DNA of 64,000 nucleotides from Paenibacillus borealis (GTDB lineage Bacteria > Bacillota > Bacilli > Paenibacillales > Paenibacillaceae), in NCBI RefSeq assembly GCF_000758665.1, contig NZ_CP009285.1, forward strand, positions 7,440,001 through 7,504,000. The letters run 5' to 3'. The position numbers were made by a program, and so were the translations under genes. The stretch's first letter is position 1; the number at the start of each line of letters is the position of its first letter. Below, piece after piece: positions 1 through 12,802 of the stretch. The notes under the pieces are model-generated. The model saw nothing but the letters and a program-made list of their open reading frames with translations, did not search any database and had not been told where the DNA came from.

Positions 1-427
1 CTCTTACCCAGGCTTCTCTGACCTGCAGGCCCGGAAACAGACATTGAATGCGGAGATGATCCTCCTCGTTGATCATAATGCTGACTGACTCGTCCTCATT
101 AAGGATGACTGCTCCGCCTTTGGAATCATCAGCCAGGTTAGGACTGATCAGATGCTTCTCAACCAGTACTTTTTTGTCCAGCTCATCGAGCTCATCCAGC
201 CTCAGCAGCTGAAAGTTGCCGAAATCCGCAGAGGCTTCTCCCTGAAATACGGGAGCGAGCTGCTCCAGCACCTCTTCCGACTGTTCAGCAGATGCTAGTA
301 GAGGGAAGGGCAGGTGCTCCAGATTGCGGGCGATACGCATACGGCTGCTGATTACTATCTCGGAATGGCTCCCGCCGCAGCGCATCCAGTCACTGAGTGC
401 TTGTTCGGTAAACCGGAGACTTGACAT
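1..427 (-). CDS. mcsB: Protein-arginine kinase McsB (3' part outside the window)
   Basis: I translated the minus strand from the ATG at 427; the frame stays open to the window edge (about 142 residues). The N-terminus reads MSSLRFTEQALSDWMRC and is followed by IVISSRMRIARNL, the nucleotide-binding SSRxRxxRN signature of phosphagen-kinase-like McsB. Known role: McsB phosphorylates arginines on CtsR and on misfolded proteins, marking them for ClpCP. It starts 28 bp after mcsA in the usual ctsR-mcsA-mcsB order, so it is almost certainly cotranscribed under CtsR control; clpC would be expected next, outside the window. The C-terminal catalytic half cannot be judged here. Confidence 0.93.
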   Translation of the reverse strand, partial: MSSLRFTEQALSDWMRCGGSHSEIVISSRMRIARNLEHLPFPLLASAEQSEEVLEQLAPVFQGEASADFGNFQLLRLDELDELDKKVLVEKHLISPNLADDSKGGAVILNEDESVSIMINEEDHLRIQCLFPGLQVREAWVR

Positions 428-455
428 GGCGAATCCCCCCTATATATCAAAGACT

Positions 456-980
456 TTACTCTTGTGGCATTTCTTTTTCAAGTTTGCGGATTCTGTCCCT
501 CAGCTCAGCTGCGGTCTCAAATTCCTCCTGCATAATACTCTGCTGCAATTCCTGCTTCAGCTCATCAATCTGGCGTTTGCACATAATCTGTGCACCGGCG
601 CGTTTGGGAAGCTTGCCTACATGGGCTGTACTTCCGTGTACCCGTCTGAAGAGCGGGTCCAGCGTACTGTCGAAATATTTGTAGCAGGAGCTGCAACCAA
701 AGCGTCCAAGCTTACTGAACTGTGAATAGGTCATGCCGCAGTTCTCACAATGCAGCCCCTGCACAGTCTGTGCGGCCTCTGACTTGCCCTTGCCTGCGCT
801 CTCCAGATCAAGTAACCCGGAAAGCAAGCTGTGAATGGAGAATCCTCCAGCAGTACCGGGGATGAGTTCCCCCTTCTCCCGCGCACAGCTTTCACAAATA
901 TGAAATTCTGTCTTCTCTCCATTCACGATCTTCGTGAAGTGGAGTGTAGCCGGTTTGACCCCGCATTCCTGGCATAGCAT
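456..980 (-). CDS. mcsA: McsA, zinc-finger activator of McsB
   Basis: 174 residues from the chosen ATG at 980. That start gives the conserved N-terminus MLCQECGVKPATLHF and has a GGAGGGA ribosome site just upstream; an in-frame start 10 codons earlier has none. CxxC pairs occur at the N-terminus (CQEC, CESC) and again centrally (CENC, CSSC), fitting the four zinc-binding pairs of the family. A UVR-like motif (residues about 135-170, with EEFETAAELRDRIR) closes the protein. Known role: adaptor that activates the McsB kinase and modulates CtsR. Second gene of the class III heat-shock operon, 30 bp after ctsR. Confidence 0.95.
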   Translation of the reverse strand: MLCQECGVKPATLHFTKIVNGEKTEFHICESCAREKGELIPGTAGGFSIHSLLSGLLDLESAGKGKSEAAQTVQGLHCENCGMTYSQFSKLGRFGCSSCYKYFDSTLDPLFRRVHGSTAHVGKLPKRAGAQIMCKRQIDELKQELQQSIMQEEFETAAELRDRIRKLEKEMPQE

Positions 981-1010
981 GAGCGGTGTCCCTCCCTCAC
1001 AATTTGACAA

Positions 1011-1472
1011 TTATTTGCCTAACAAAGAGATTAGCATGGCCTTCATTAACTTGGCACGAATCTCATCCCGGTACGGCAGATTAACCGTCAGGCATTCCCG
1101 GGAAACAGCGGATCGCATAAGACACGCTTCACGCTTGGAGAGAAAACGGGCCTCCTCCAGCTGATAAATCAGTCCTTCGGCGGAATTCTGATCAATATCG
1201 TTCCCTATTGTGGAGTTCAGATGTGCATACAGTGCCACATTCTGAGGCAGCTCGAAGCGCTGAATCCGGATATAACCGCCGCCGCCGCGTTTGCTCTCCA
1301 CTACATAGCCCTTTTCCAAAGTAAAGCGTGTACTGATGACGTAATTGATCTGGGACGGTACACAGGAGAACTGGTCCGCCAGATCATTGCGCTGAATTTC
1401 CACCGTACCTTCGGGACTTTCATGCAAAATATTCTTCAGATATTGTTCAATAATATCGGAGATATTACGCAT
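1011..1472 (-). CDS. ctsR: CtsR, repressor of class III heat-shock genes
   Basis: 153 residues. The start is the ATG at 1472 (a GTG sits directly before it), 7 nt after GGAGG, giving the family N-terminus MRNISDIIEQYLK. The N-terminal winged-helix region includes the glycine-rich wing motif ESKRGGGGYIRI, which inserts in the DNA minor groove and acts as the thermosensor in this family. The C-terminal part is the dimerisation and McsB-contact domain. Known role: represses ctsR-clpC, clpP and clpE by binding tandem heptamers. A perfect CtsR operator lies upstream at 1650-1666, so the gene is autoregulated. Confidence 0.96.
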   Translation of the reverse strand: MRNISDIIEQYLKNILHESPEGTVEIQRNDLADQFSCVPSQINYVISTRFTLEKGYVVESKRGGGGYIRIQRFELPQNVALYAHLNSTIGNDIDQNSAEGLIYQLEEARFLSKREACLMRSAVSRECLTVNLPYRDEIRAKLMKAMLISLLGK

Positions 1473-1643
1473 CACTCATCCTCCAGTGTGTAAGCCTTGG
1501 TTAAACTTGTGCTGTTTCAACGTCTGCCGTTCAAAACATAGCTCTAAAGAACTTAACCCTGGGACAGAAATGCGAATCGGCTGTATAGCCTGTGCCTTTC
1601 CACAATTCAACGGGTATATCTTTAGTGCCTGTTTTCGGGCCGC

Positions 1644-1703
1644 GTTGACTTTGACTTTCTTTGACTTTTTTCATATTATAACATATTCTCACTGAATTCC
1701 AAG
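1644..1703 (-). promoter_or_regulatory. ctsR promoter with CtsR operator
   Basis: On the minus strand an extended -10 (TGTTATAAT, TATAAT at 1680-1675) is preceded by a weak -35 (TTGGAA at 1702-1697). Directly downstream of the -10, 1666-1650 reads AGTCAAAGAAAGTCAAA, a full match to the CtsR consensus RGTCAAANANRGTCAAA. A further half-site GTCAAC (1649-1644) abuts it. A repressor bound here would cover the transcription start. Confidence 0.92.
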
Positions 1704-1828
1704 TGGCTGCTCTTATTTTTTACTTTTTAGCAACATTGTATTCCGAATAGCTTCACTGATCCCATTACAATCGGATATGTATATTAGGCTCCCCTGCTTC
1801 CGAGGCCAGCGGAAGAGCCAGCTTTTTG

Positions 1829-3001
1829 TCAGAAAAAATCGAATAAAGCCGTTTCTGCCTCCGGGATCAGCTTCTCCAGCCAATCTACAGCTTCATGCGT
1901 TCCGGATAACTGACCATACCGTGACATTTCAACCGGACGTTTGTATCCCATAAGCATGGCGGTAAGTGTGCCAATACTGCATACAAGCTCAGCATTTGTC
2001 TTGTCACCCGGGATCTGAATTAGAGATACCTTCCCGTGCTCAGCCGCTTCCCACCGCCACAGGCCCTTGTTCCAGGGTGCATGCTCATCTTCAATATACA
2101 GCAATCGTTCCTGGACACCGCTCAGCACATGGAATGACAAATTCTCCACGAAGGCCTTAGCATTGACAATACGTGCCATGAAGTAAGGATAATTCTCCTG
2201 TGTAATCCGCGGATCGGGAAGCAAATACGGCAGGATGTCATCAGAAGGCACCAGCTTCAATGAAGCTCCTGTGATCATCGAGTCATGATTGGCCAGAAAT
2301 GTCCACAGCCCTTGGCGGGCTTCCTCATTCAGATAGACAAATTCATCAATGACCAGTTCTTTGTTCACTATTTTATACAGCACATACCCTTCCGGTTCAC
2401 CCTGCTGCGAATAAAATACACATTGATGTGTATCTTCATCAAGTACTCTTTCCTTCCACCATTCCTCCGTACGCTGCAGAGATCCGTTATAACGGACTGC
2501 AAATGAAATATACAGCTGCTGCAATACTTCAATATTAGCTGCACCGCGCTTTACAGAACCCTGTATTTCAGCCTTCTTCGGGAATTTACCCACAGGTATG
2601 TTGTATTTCTTATACTCACAATAGATCTCCCAGCCAAATTTACGGTAAAAAGGGATCAGAAACGGATGCAGAAAAGACAGCGTTTGGCCTGCCTCATTCA
2701 TCGTCTGCAGCGTATGGGTCAGCAGCTTGGCCACATATCCCTGCCGCCGGTTCTCCGGCCAAGTGGCAACACCTGCAATACCGCCCATAGAAACGGGTTT
2801 GCCTTGTATGTAGGTCTGAAGCGGAAGCAGCGTCAGCTCGGCGCCCAATACTTCACCTTCGAATAGTCCCCATATTCGCTCCGGTTTGAATTTCTCCCTG
2901 GCACGCTCCCTGTCTTCCCCGGACACCTTGTACTGAAAAGCATATTCGGACAAGCTTAAGCCTTTTTCAAAGTCCTCTGCATGCAATTGCCTTATTTCCA
3001 T
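1829..3001 (-). CDS. Eis-like GNAT N-acetyltransferase
   Basis: 390 residues from the ATG at 3001; a GTG three codons upstream overlaps the likely GGGGTG ribosome site, so the ATG is preferred. The N-terminal GNAT domain carries the acetyl-CoA loop ENRRQGYVAKLL (about residues 82-93) followed by FYRKFGWE, a combination typical of the Eis/GNAT family in which a second GNAT fold and a C-terminal SCP2-like domain follow. Length fits that family. Known relatives acetylate amines, including aminoglycosides; the substrate here is unknown. Upstream of, and probably transcribed separately from, ctsR. A weak GGCTC/GAGCC hairpin follows the stop, but no convincing terminator. Confidence 0.8.
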   Translation of the reverse strand: MEIRQLHAEDFEKGLSLSEYAFQYKVSGEDRERAREKFKPERIWGLFEGEVLGAELTLLPLQTYIQGKPVSMGGIAGVATWPENRRQGYVAKLLTHTLQTMNEAGQTLSFLHPFLIPFYRKFGWEIYCEYKKYNIPVGKFPKKAEIQGSVKRGAANIEVLQQLYISFAVRYNGSLQRTEEWWKERVLDEDTHQCVFYSQQGEPEGYVLYKIVNKELVIDEFVYLNEEARQGLWTFLANHDSMITGASLKLVPSDDILPYLLPDPRITQENYPYFMARIVNAKAFVENLSFHVLSGVQERLLYIEDEHAPWNKGLWRWEAAEHGKVSLIQIPGDKTNAELVCSIGTLTAMLMGYKRPVEMSRYGQLSGTHEAVDWLEKLIPEAETALFDFF

Positions 3002-3117
3002 GCTGCTCACCCCGTTAATGAATTTATAGAGATAGAGTACAATTGTTGCTCAAATTGAGTATAACAAGCAAATTGTCCAGAAGCTAATGAGGCAGGAAAA
3101 CACGCTTAAGAAAAAAG

Positions 3118-3374
3118 TTATCCACAGCTTTAGCACAAAAAGCCGGAAAGAGTTTCTTCCCGGTAATAATTAGTTATCCACGATTCACCTTTAACTATCC
3201 ACAAAATTCACTTTTTATCCACAAAAACAGTGGATTACTAGGGTTTTCTCTTGACTCGTCCACATAAATATGCCTTAAGTCCACACAAACCGGGGATAGA
3301 ACTCTTCCTGAAATTGTATCCACATGTGCGTAAGTTTTCTGCACTTACTGAAATCTATCCACAGCTTTTCCACA
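3118..3374 (+). repeat. Cluster of DnaA-box-like 9-mers
   Basis: In the gene-free stretch 3002-3427 the 9-mer TTATCCACA occurs exactly at 3118-3126 and 3215-3223. One-mismatch versions occur at 3174-3182 (TTATCCACG), 3195-3203 and 3355-3363 (CTATCCACA), 3316-3324 (GTATCCACA) and 3366-3374 (TTTTCCACA); a weaker TCGTCCACA is at 3256-3264. All are on the + strand. TTATCCACA is the DnaA-binding consensus. No dnaA, dnaN or AT-rich unwinding region is seen beside it, so this looks like a non-origin DnaA cluster rather than oriC. Confidence 0.75.
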
Positions 3375-3427
3375 GTCCCGCACAAACCAAAAAAGCCACT
3401 GTCGATTACTCAACAATGGCTTCATGT

Positions 3428-3544
3428 GCTTGGCGGCGTCCTACTCTCCCAGGACCCTTCGGTCCAAGTACCATCGGCGCTGGAGGGCTTAACGGTCGTG
3501 TTCGGGATGGGTACGCGTGGAACCCCTCCGCTATCGCCACCAAA
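3428..3544 (-). rRNA. rrf: 5S ribosomal RNA
   Basis: The 117-nt minus-strand sequence begins TTTGGTGGCGATAGCGG and ends GCGGCGTCCTACTCTC-complement/GCCGCCAAGC, as in Bacillales 5S rRNA, with complementary termini. Last gene of the rRNA operon, 126 bp after the 23S gene. Confidence 0.96.
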
Positions 3545-3670
3545 CATGATTTTTCGAAGCTTCCGCTTCTCGAAATCGCTGCAGAAAATATCAAACCCTA
3601 GGTTTAACATCCTGCCAGGCTTGATCGCCTGAAAACTGAATCCGAAACGAATCTGCGTGTTAGAATTGTT

Positions 3671-6594
<2,924 letters not shown>

Positions 6595-6833
6595 AATCGC
6601 TCCGGTATTGGCTCATTCGCTCATCTTGTTTTAAACAGCGCTTCCGGATGAATCCGTCCGCTATTCTGTTTAAAGCCAAAAGTCCCTCATAAACCAAAAC
6701 CATCGCTCAGCATGACTAATAACTATTTCAACTTGCTTTCACAAGTTTCAGCTAAAAGATGTTCTAAAACGCAAATTCGTTTCGGTATCCAGTTTTCAAG
6801 GATCAAAGTTGTATAACAATTGATGAAGTTTGT

Positions 6834-6909
6834 TGGTGGAGCCAAGCGGGATCGAACCGCTGACCTCCTGCTTGCAAGGCAGGCGCTCTCCCAGCTGAGC
6901 TATGGCCCC
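6834..6909 (-). tRNA. tRNA-Ala (anticodon TGC)
   Basis: 76 nt with a complete cloverleaf. Acceptor arms GGGGCCA/TGGCTCC, D arm GCTC...GAGC, anticodon stem CCTGC/GCAGG with loop CTTGCAA (anticodon TGC), T arm AGCGG-TTCGATC-CCGCT, and an encoded CCA. It sits in the 16S-23S spacer; no tRNA-Ile accompanies it. Confidence 0.97.
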
Positions 6910-7006
6910 GCAAATTCCATCAAAACCGAACAAATGGATACGCGTTAAGTATCTTGGAAGCTAAGCTTCCGATTTGAATGTCACCGTTGCAGGTGACGAT
7001 TCTCCA

Positions 7007-8567
<1,561 letters not shown>

Positions 8568-8708
8568 GTATTTAGAAAGAGCGATTGCTCATTTTGAAAC
8601 TGACGATTCATTAAATGAATCTTGTAAAAATTAACGCGTTCCATTTGTTCAGTTTTCAAAGAACTTGCTCCCGGCGTTTCAACATTATGTATCTTGCACA
8701 GGAATTAG

Positions 8709-8822
8709 ATCATATCATGTTTGCGTATTTCTTGTCAACTTATTTTTCCTTCGCCGCTTGTTTCAGCGTCGATGTCTCATAAGCACAAGAGATAATATAT
8801 CATGCCATCCGGATGTTTGCAA
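8709..8822 (-). promoter_or_regulatory. Tandem rRNA operon promoters
   Basis: Two sigma-A-type promoters read leftward into 16S. The upstream one is TTGCAA (8822-8817), a 17-bp spacer, TATATT (8799-8794). The downstream one is TTGACA (8738-8733), an 18-bp spacer, TATGAT (8714-8709). The leader before 16S contains GTTCTTTGAAAACTGAAC, the boxA-like stretch commonly seen in Bacillales rRNA leaders. This accounts for most of the gene-free stretch 8568-8969. Confidence 0.75.
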
Positions 8823-8969
8823 GCCTTTTTTATAAATACAACCAGGAACGCATAAATACGCTCTATAGCGCACAAATTGATTCCCATAATACATCGCTTG
8901 TGGCTACAATAGGATTTATCTTCATCTTATAGATGCTCTTGCTAATTCCCGTCTCTGAAAGGAGTTCTA

Positions 8970-10220
8970 ATGTCCAACAAGTCAATACCCGCTGCTCCTG
9001 CCACCGTTATAGAGGAACCGCGCAATCTGCAGCAGGCAACCATTTACCGTATTTTACTCGCAGTCAGTTTTGTTCATCTGTTCAATGATTCCATCCAGGC
9101 GCTTATTCCGGCAATGTTTCCTGTACTGAAGGATAACATGCTGCTCTCTTATGCCCAGATTGGCTGGATTGCGTTCGCACTGAATCTCACCTCCTCGGTG
9201 ATTCAGCCTATTATCGGCTTTGCCGCTGACCGCAAACCGCGCCCTATCCTGCTCCCGCTGGGGATGTGCTGTACCTTTGCTGGCGTCTTCTTACTAGCCT
9301 TTGCCGGGAACTATGTACTGGTCATCCTCTCCGTAATGCTTGTAGGCTTTGGTTCAGCCGCCTTTCATCCGGAAGGTATGCGTGTAGCCCATATGGCTGC
9401 CGGTCAACGGAAGGGGCTGTCCCAGTCTATTTTCCAGGTGGGCGGCAATGCGGGTCAATCCTTAGGACCGCTTCTAATGAAATGGGTATTCATCCCCTTC
9501 GGGCAGATGGGAGCACTCGGCTTCACAGTAATCGCCGCTGCCGGGATCGCCATTCAGGCTTATGTGGCCCGCTGGTACCGGGAAATGCTCGATGCCGGAT
9601 ACACCTTCCGCAAAAAGTCGGTGTCCCGCTCTATTGATCCTGCCCGGAGCAAACGTATTCTAATTACAACAGTCATTCTGGTCTTCATTGTGTTCGTACG
9701 ATCCTGGTACGGTGCCTCCATCGGCGGCTATTATGCCTTCTACTTAATGGACAAATACGGAATGACACTTGATGATGCTCAGATCTATATTTTCATGTAC
9801 CTCGCAGCCGGTGCTGTAGGAACATTCTTCGGCGGTCCGCTTGCCGATCGTTTCGGCCGCCGCAATCTCATACTGGTCTCGATGATCGGCACGGTTCCAT
9901 TTGCGCTGGCTCTGCCTTTTGTGAATCAGTTCTGGGCGGCTGTGCTGCTGATTATTTCCGGCTTTGTGCTGCTGTCAAGCTTCTCCGTAACCGTTATCTA
10001 CGCACAGATGCTGTATCCGGGCAATATCGGGACGGTCTCAGGCCTGATTACCGGACTTGCCTTCGGCCTTGGCGGCATCGGCTCTGTCGTGATCGGACAT
10101 CTGATCGATACGACCGGAATTGCAACGGTGTTCGTAGCATGCGGATTCCTTCCGCTGCTTGGTCTGCTTGCGCTGCTGCTGCCCGGTGACAAGAAGCTTG
10201 AAGAATGGGCGGCGGAATAA
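8970..10220 (+). CDS. MFS exporter, fosmidomycin-resistance (Fsr) type
   Basis: 416 residues, ATG start after AAAGGAG. About 12 hydrophobic segments fit the major facilitator fold. The N-terminal half resembles Fsr closely: FNDSIQALIPAMFPVLK, then AQIGWIAFALNL, FHPEGMRVA and LSQSIFQVGGNAGQSLGPL. The cytoplasmic loop motif between helices 2 and 3 (FAADRKPRP) and between helices 8 and 9 (GPLADRFGRR) are MFS signatures. Known relatives extrude fosmidomycin; substrate specificity here is inferred only. Monocistronic, divergent from the rRNA operon and convergent with the penicillin-binding protein gene. Confidence 0.85.
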   Translation: MSNKSIPAAPATVIEEPRNLQQATIYRILLAVSFVHLFNDSIQALIPAMFPVLKDNMLLSYAQIGWIAFALNLTSSVIQPIIGFAADRKPRPILLPLGMCCTFAGVFLLAFAGNYVLVILSVMLVGFGSAAFHPEGMRVAHMAAGQRKGLSQSIFQVGGNAGQSLGPLLMKWVFIPFGQMGALGFTVIAAAGIAIQAYVARWYREMLDAGYTFRKKSVSRSIDPARSKRILITTVILVFIVFVRSWYGASIGGYYAFYLMDKYGMTLDDAQIYIFMYLAAGAVGTFFGGPLADRFGRRNLILVSMIGTVPFALALPFVNQFWAAVLLIISGFVLLSSFSVTVIYAQMLYPGNIGTVSGLITGLAFGLGGIGSVVIGHLIDTTGIATVFVACGFLPLLGLLALLLPGDKKLEEWAAE

Positions 10221-10230
10221 GCAAATCTAT

Positions 10231-12072
10231 TCAAAGCTTTGAGAGAATCCTGGAGAATAAAGCAGCCGCCAGCCCGCTTCCGGCAGTCATATAGTTGTCA
10301 GGGCCGGAGCGGTCAAAGCCCATCCATACCGCCGCTGTCCATCTCGGGGTATAACCGACGAACCATAAATCGCGGTTGGCCTTGCCGGGGACTCCCGGCA
10401 TATCCAGCTGGGTGGTTCCTGTCTTGCCGGCCACCGTCACGTCCATACGCGCACGTCTACCCGTTCCTTCACTCACCGCCTGACGGAGCATCCCGGTCAT
10501 ATCCGCTGCGGTGCGCGCCGAAATGACCTGCTGCGGCGCAGAGACATGCGAGTACACTACCCTGTCCTGCGCATCCCTGATGCTGCGCACCAGATATGCC
10601 TTGTTAAGAATGCCTCCGTTCGCAAAGACGGTGTAAGCCTGGGCCATCGTGAGCGGGGAGACGCCGCTGTGCAGACCTCCAAGGGCAATAGCAAGATGAT
10701 TGTCCTCTGCCGCGAGATTCACCCCCAGCCTGGCGGCAAAGCCGCGGGCATAACTGACCCCCACCTGCTGCAGCAGCCAGACCGCAGGGGCATTGATGGA
10801 CTGCTGCAGGGCTACCCTCATGCTCACCTGTCCGCGATATACTCCGTTCAGATTGGCGGGTCTGTAGCTGCCATAGGCGGTTTTGACATCAGGCAGGAGA
10901 CTGTCCGGCGTATATTTGCCGCTCTCCAGCGCCGGCCCATAATCTATAATGGGCTTGAGCGCGGAGCCTGGCTGCCGGGAAGGGATTATAGCCCTGTTCA
11001 GATCGCCTGTACTCGGGTTTCGCCCGCCTAACAGCGCGGCCACTTCACCGGTCCGCTGGTCGATGATGACCATGGCTGCTTCGGCTCTCTGGTCTTTTCC
11101 ATTCGGCGGGAATGCATCCTCCTGAGAGAATACATGTTCCATCGCCCGCTGCGCCCCGATATTCATTCCCGTTACGAGAGTATACCCGCCTGTGCGCAGC
11201 TCCTTTTGGGATAACCCTGTCTGCTGCATCGCTTCCTGAAGTGCCGCATCCATATAGGACGCCCCGACAATCTCAGTCTTAGCCTTAACCGGAGGCTGAT
11301 AGGTGCTATTCATTGCCGCCGTCATCTGATCCGTTGTAATCAGCTTGTGCTGCTGCATAATCCGCAGGACAAGATTCCGTCTGCTTGCAGACCGTTCAAG
11401 GTTGTCTGCCGGATTGTAAATGGACGGGCCTTTGGGAATAGCTGCCAGTGTCGCGATCTGCCCAATTCCCAACTGCTTCAGATCAGATATGCCAAAATAA
11501 CGCTCCGCTGCAGACTTCACCCCATATTGCCCTTGCCCCATATAAATCTGGTTGAGATACAGCTGCAGAATCTCATCCTTCGATAGCCGCTTCTCCAGTG
11601 CCAGCGCGATCGAGGCCTCATTCAGCTTGCGCAGCAGATTCTGCCCCCGGTTCAGATACAATCCCCGTGCTAACTGCTGGGTGATGCTGCTTCCGCCTTC
11701 GGATACCCCCATCCGTACCGTATTGTTCACCAATGCGCGGGCTATTCCCTGGTAGTCCAGACCCTCATGGCTGTAAAAGCGGCGGTCTTCGACAGCAATA
11801 AAAGTGTCTATGAGCAGCTGCGGCATTTCTCCAAGTCCGGCATTGGTCCGATAGCCTGTTTCAGGCAGTGGTATTCTCCGCAACACAGTTCCGTCTGAGG
11901 CAATAATGACGCTCGATTCCGGTAAAATCATTTTCTCCGGATAACGGTCCAGCATCAGCCCCCCATACTGAATAATATAAATAAGTCCTGCCAGCATCAG
12001 CATGGATAGGATGACCGCCAGATCAAAACCGGCATAGCAAATACGCAGGAGTTGCTTCCGTCCTGTTCTCAT
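10231..12072 (-). CDS. Class A penicillin-binding protein (bifunctional transglycosylase/transpeptidase)
   Basis: 613 residues from the ATG at 12072, which forms an ATGA overlap with the gene before it; an ATG five codons earlier is possible. One N-terminal membrane anchor precedes a GT51 glycosyltransferase domain (EDRRFYSHEG near residue 95, then GGSSITQQLARGL). The transpeptidase domain has SxxK (SALK), SxN (SIN) and KTGTT in order. Known role: polymerises and crosslinks peptidoglycan at the outer face of the membrane. It is the last gene of a four-gene unit headed by a VanR/VanS-like two-component system, so it may be the target of cell-wall-stress sensing. Confidence 0.92.
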   Translation of the reverse strand: MRTGRKQLLRICYAGFDLAVILSMLMLAGLIYIIQYGGLMLDRYPEKMILPESSVIIASDGTVLRRIPLPETGYRTNAGLGEMPQLLIDTFIAVEDRRFYSHEGLDYQGIARALVNNTVRMGVSEGGSSITQQLARGLYLNRGQNLLRKLNEASIALALEKRLSKDEILQLYLNQIYMGQGQYGVKSAAERYFGISDLKQLGIGQIATLAAIPKGPSIYNPADNLERSASRRNLVLRIMQQHKLITTDQMTAAMNSTYQPPVKAKTEIVGASYMDAALQEAMQQTGLSQKELRTGGYTLVTGMNIGAQRAMEHVFSQEDAFPPNGKDQRAEAAMVIIDQRTGEVAALLGGRNPSTGDLNRAIIPSRQPGSALKPIIDYGPALESGKYTPDSLLPDVKTAYGSYRPANLNGVYRGQVSMRVALQQSINAPAVWLLQQVGVSYARGFAARLGVNLAAEDNHLAIALGGLHSGVSPLTMAQAYTVFANGGILNKAYLVRSIRDAQDRVVYSHVSAPQQVISARTAADMTGMLRQAVSEGTGRRARMDVTVAGKTGTTQLDMPGVPGKANRDLWFVGYTPRWTAAVWMGFDRSGPDNYMTAGSGLAAALFSRILSKL

Positions 12073-12698
12073 ACCTGCCGTATCCATCTCTCCAGAGTCT
12101 TCTCCAGTCCCTGTGCCTCGCGCCTGGCAATCTCCAGCTGCTGCAGAACCGCACCAGGGATGCTGCAGCCCGCCTCCTCTGACTCCGCTTCTGCCTGTCC
12201 CAGCATGCGGATCAGCGTCCGTGTCCGCAGAATAAGCGCCATGGACTCCTGTGCGTCCGGCGCCGGCATTTGTATCTGTGGTGCGGAGGCCGCCGCCGGC
12301 CGCAACCCGGCCTGCTGAATCCGGCGCAGACTGGCGGCCAGCCGGCCGAATTCCCCGCCGGATTGCACCTCAAGGTCCGCAAGCTCACAGGAGCCGCGGG
12401 CCGCCAGCTGTTCTGCGGCGCGCAGCAGCACCGTGGTATCGTTGGCTGCTTTTTGCGAACGGAGCAGGAACAGCCCTGCACATACAGCGGTGAACATCAT
12501 GACAGCCGCCGGTCTTGCGCCGATATGATTCATTATCCAATGCGTGAAACGGACAAACAGCGCCGCCGATTCAGGCGTATACCGGGAGTAGAGCATAGCA
12601 AACAGCCCCCGCATAGCAAGTAGCAGCCCTGCACTTAGCAAGGCGCTGCCGCAGAAAATGTAGAGATAAAGTGAGCGTATCGTGTGTATTTTTGACAT
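12069..12698 (-). CDS. Membrane protein resembling the sensor half of the adjacent kinase
   Basis: 209 residues from the ATG at 12698, chosen because GGAGG lies 8 nt upstream; a start 15 codons earlier has no such site. Two membrane segments (about residues 8-30 and 65-80) flank a short outer loop ending HWIMNHIGARP, which aligns with KWIINHIGSAP in the histidine kinase next door. A HAMP-like stretch follows, again similar to the kinase (GGEFGRLAASLRRIQ versus ADELGVLAENINIM), then a helical tail. There is no H-box and no ATPase domain. Function unknown; it may modulate the kinase. The homology is visible by eye; the role is inference. Confidence 0.75.
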   Translation of the reverse strand: MSKIHTIRSLYLYIFCGSALLSAGLLLAMRGLFAMLYSRYTPESAALFVRFTHWIMNHIGARPAAVMMFTAVCAGLFLLRSQKAANDTTVLLRAAEQLAARGSCELADLEVQSGGEFGRLAASLRRIQQAGLRPAAASAPQIQMPAPDAQESMALILRTRTLIRMLGQAEAESEEAGCSIPGAVLQQLEIARREAQGLEKTLERWIRQV

Positions 12699-12802
12699 CA
12701 GCCAGTTCCTCCTGCCTTCCGGGGTTTCATCCCCATAGCACAAGGATATCGGCTAAATCTTAAGAATTACCGTTGCCACTTCTTAAGAAACGCTGAAGAT
12801 TG

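Noticed and set aside
3118..3374. Idea that the DnaA-box cluster is oriC
   Set aside because: No dnaA, dnaN, recF or AT-rich unwinding element beside it; flanked by an acetyltransferase gene and the 5S rRNA gene.
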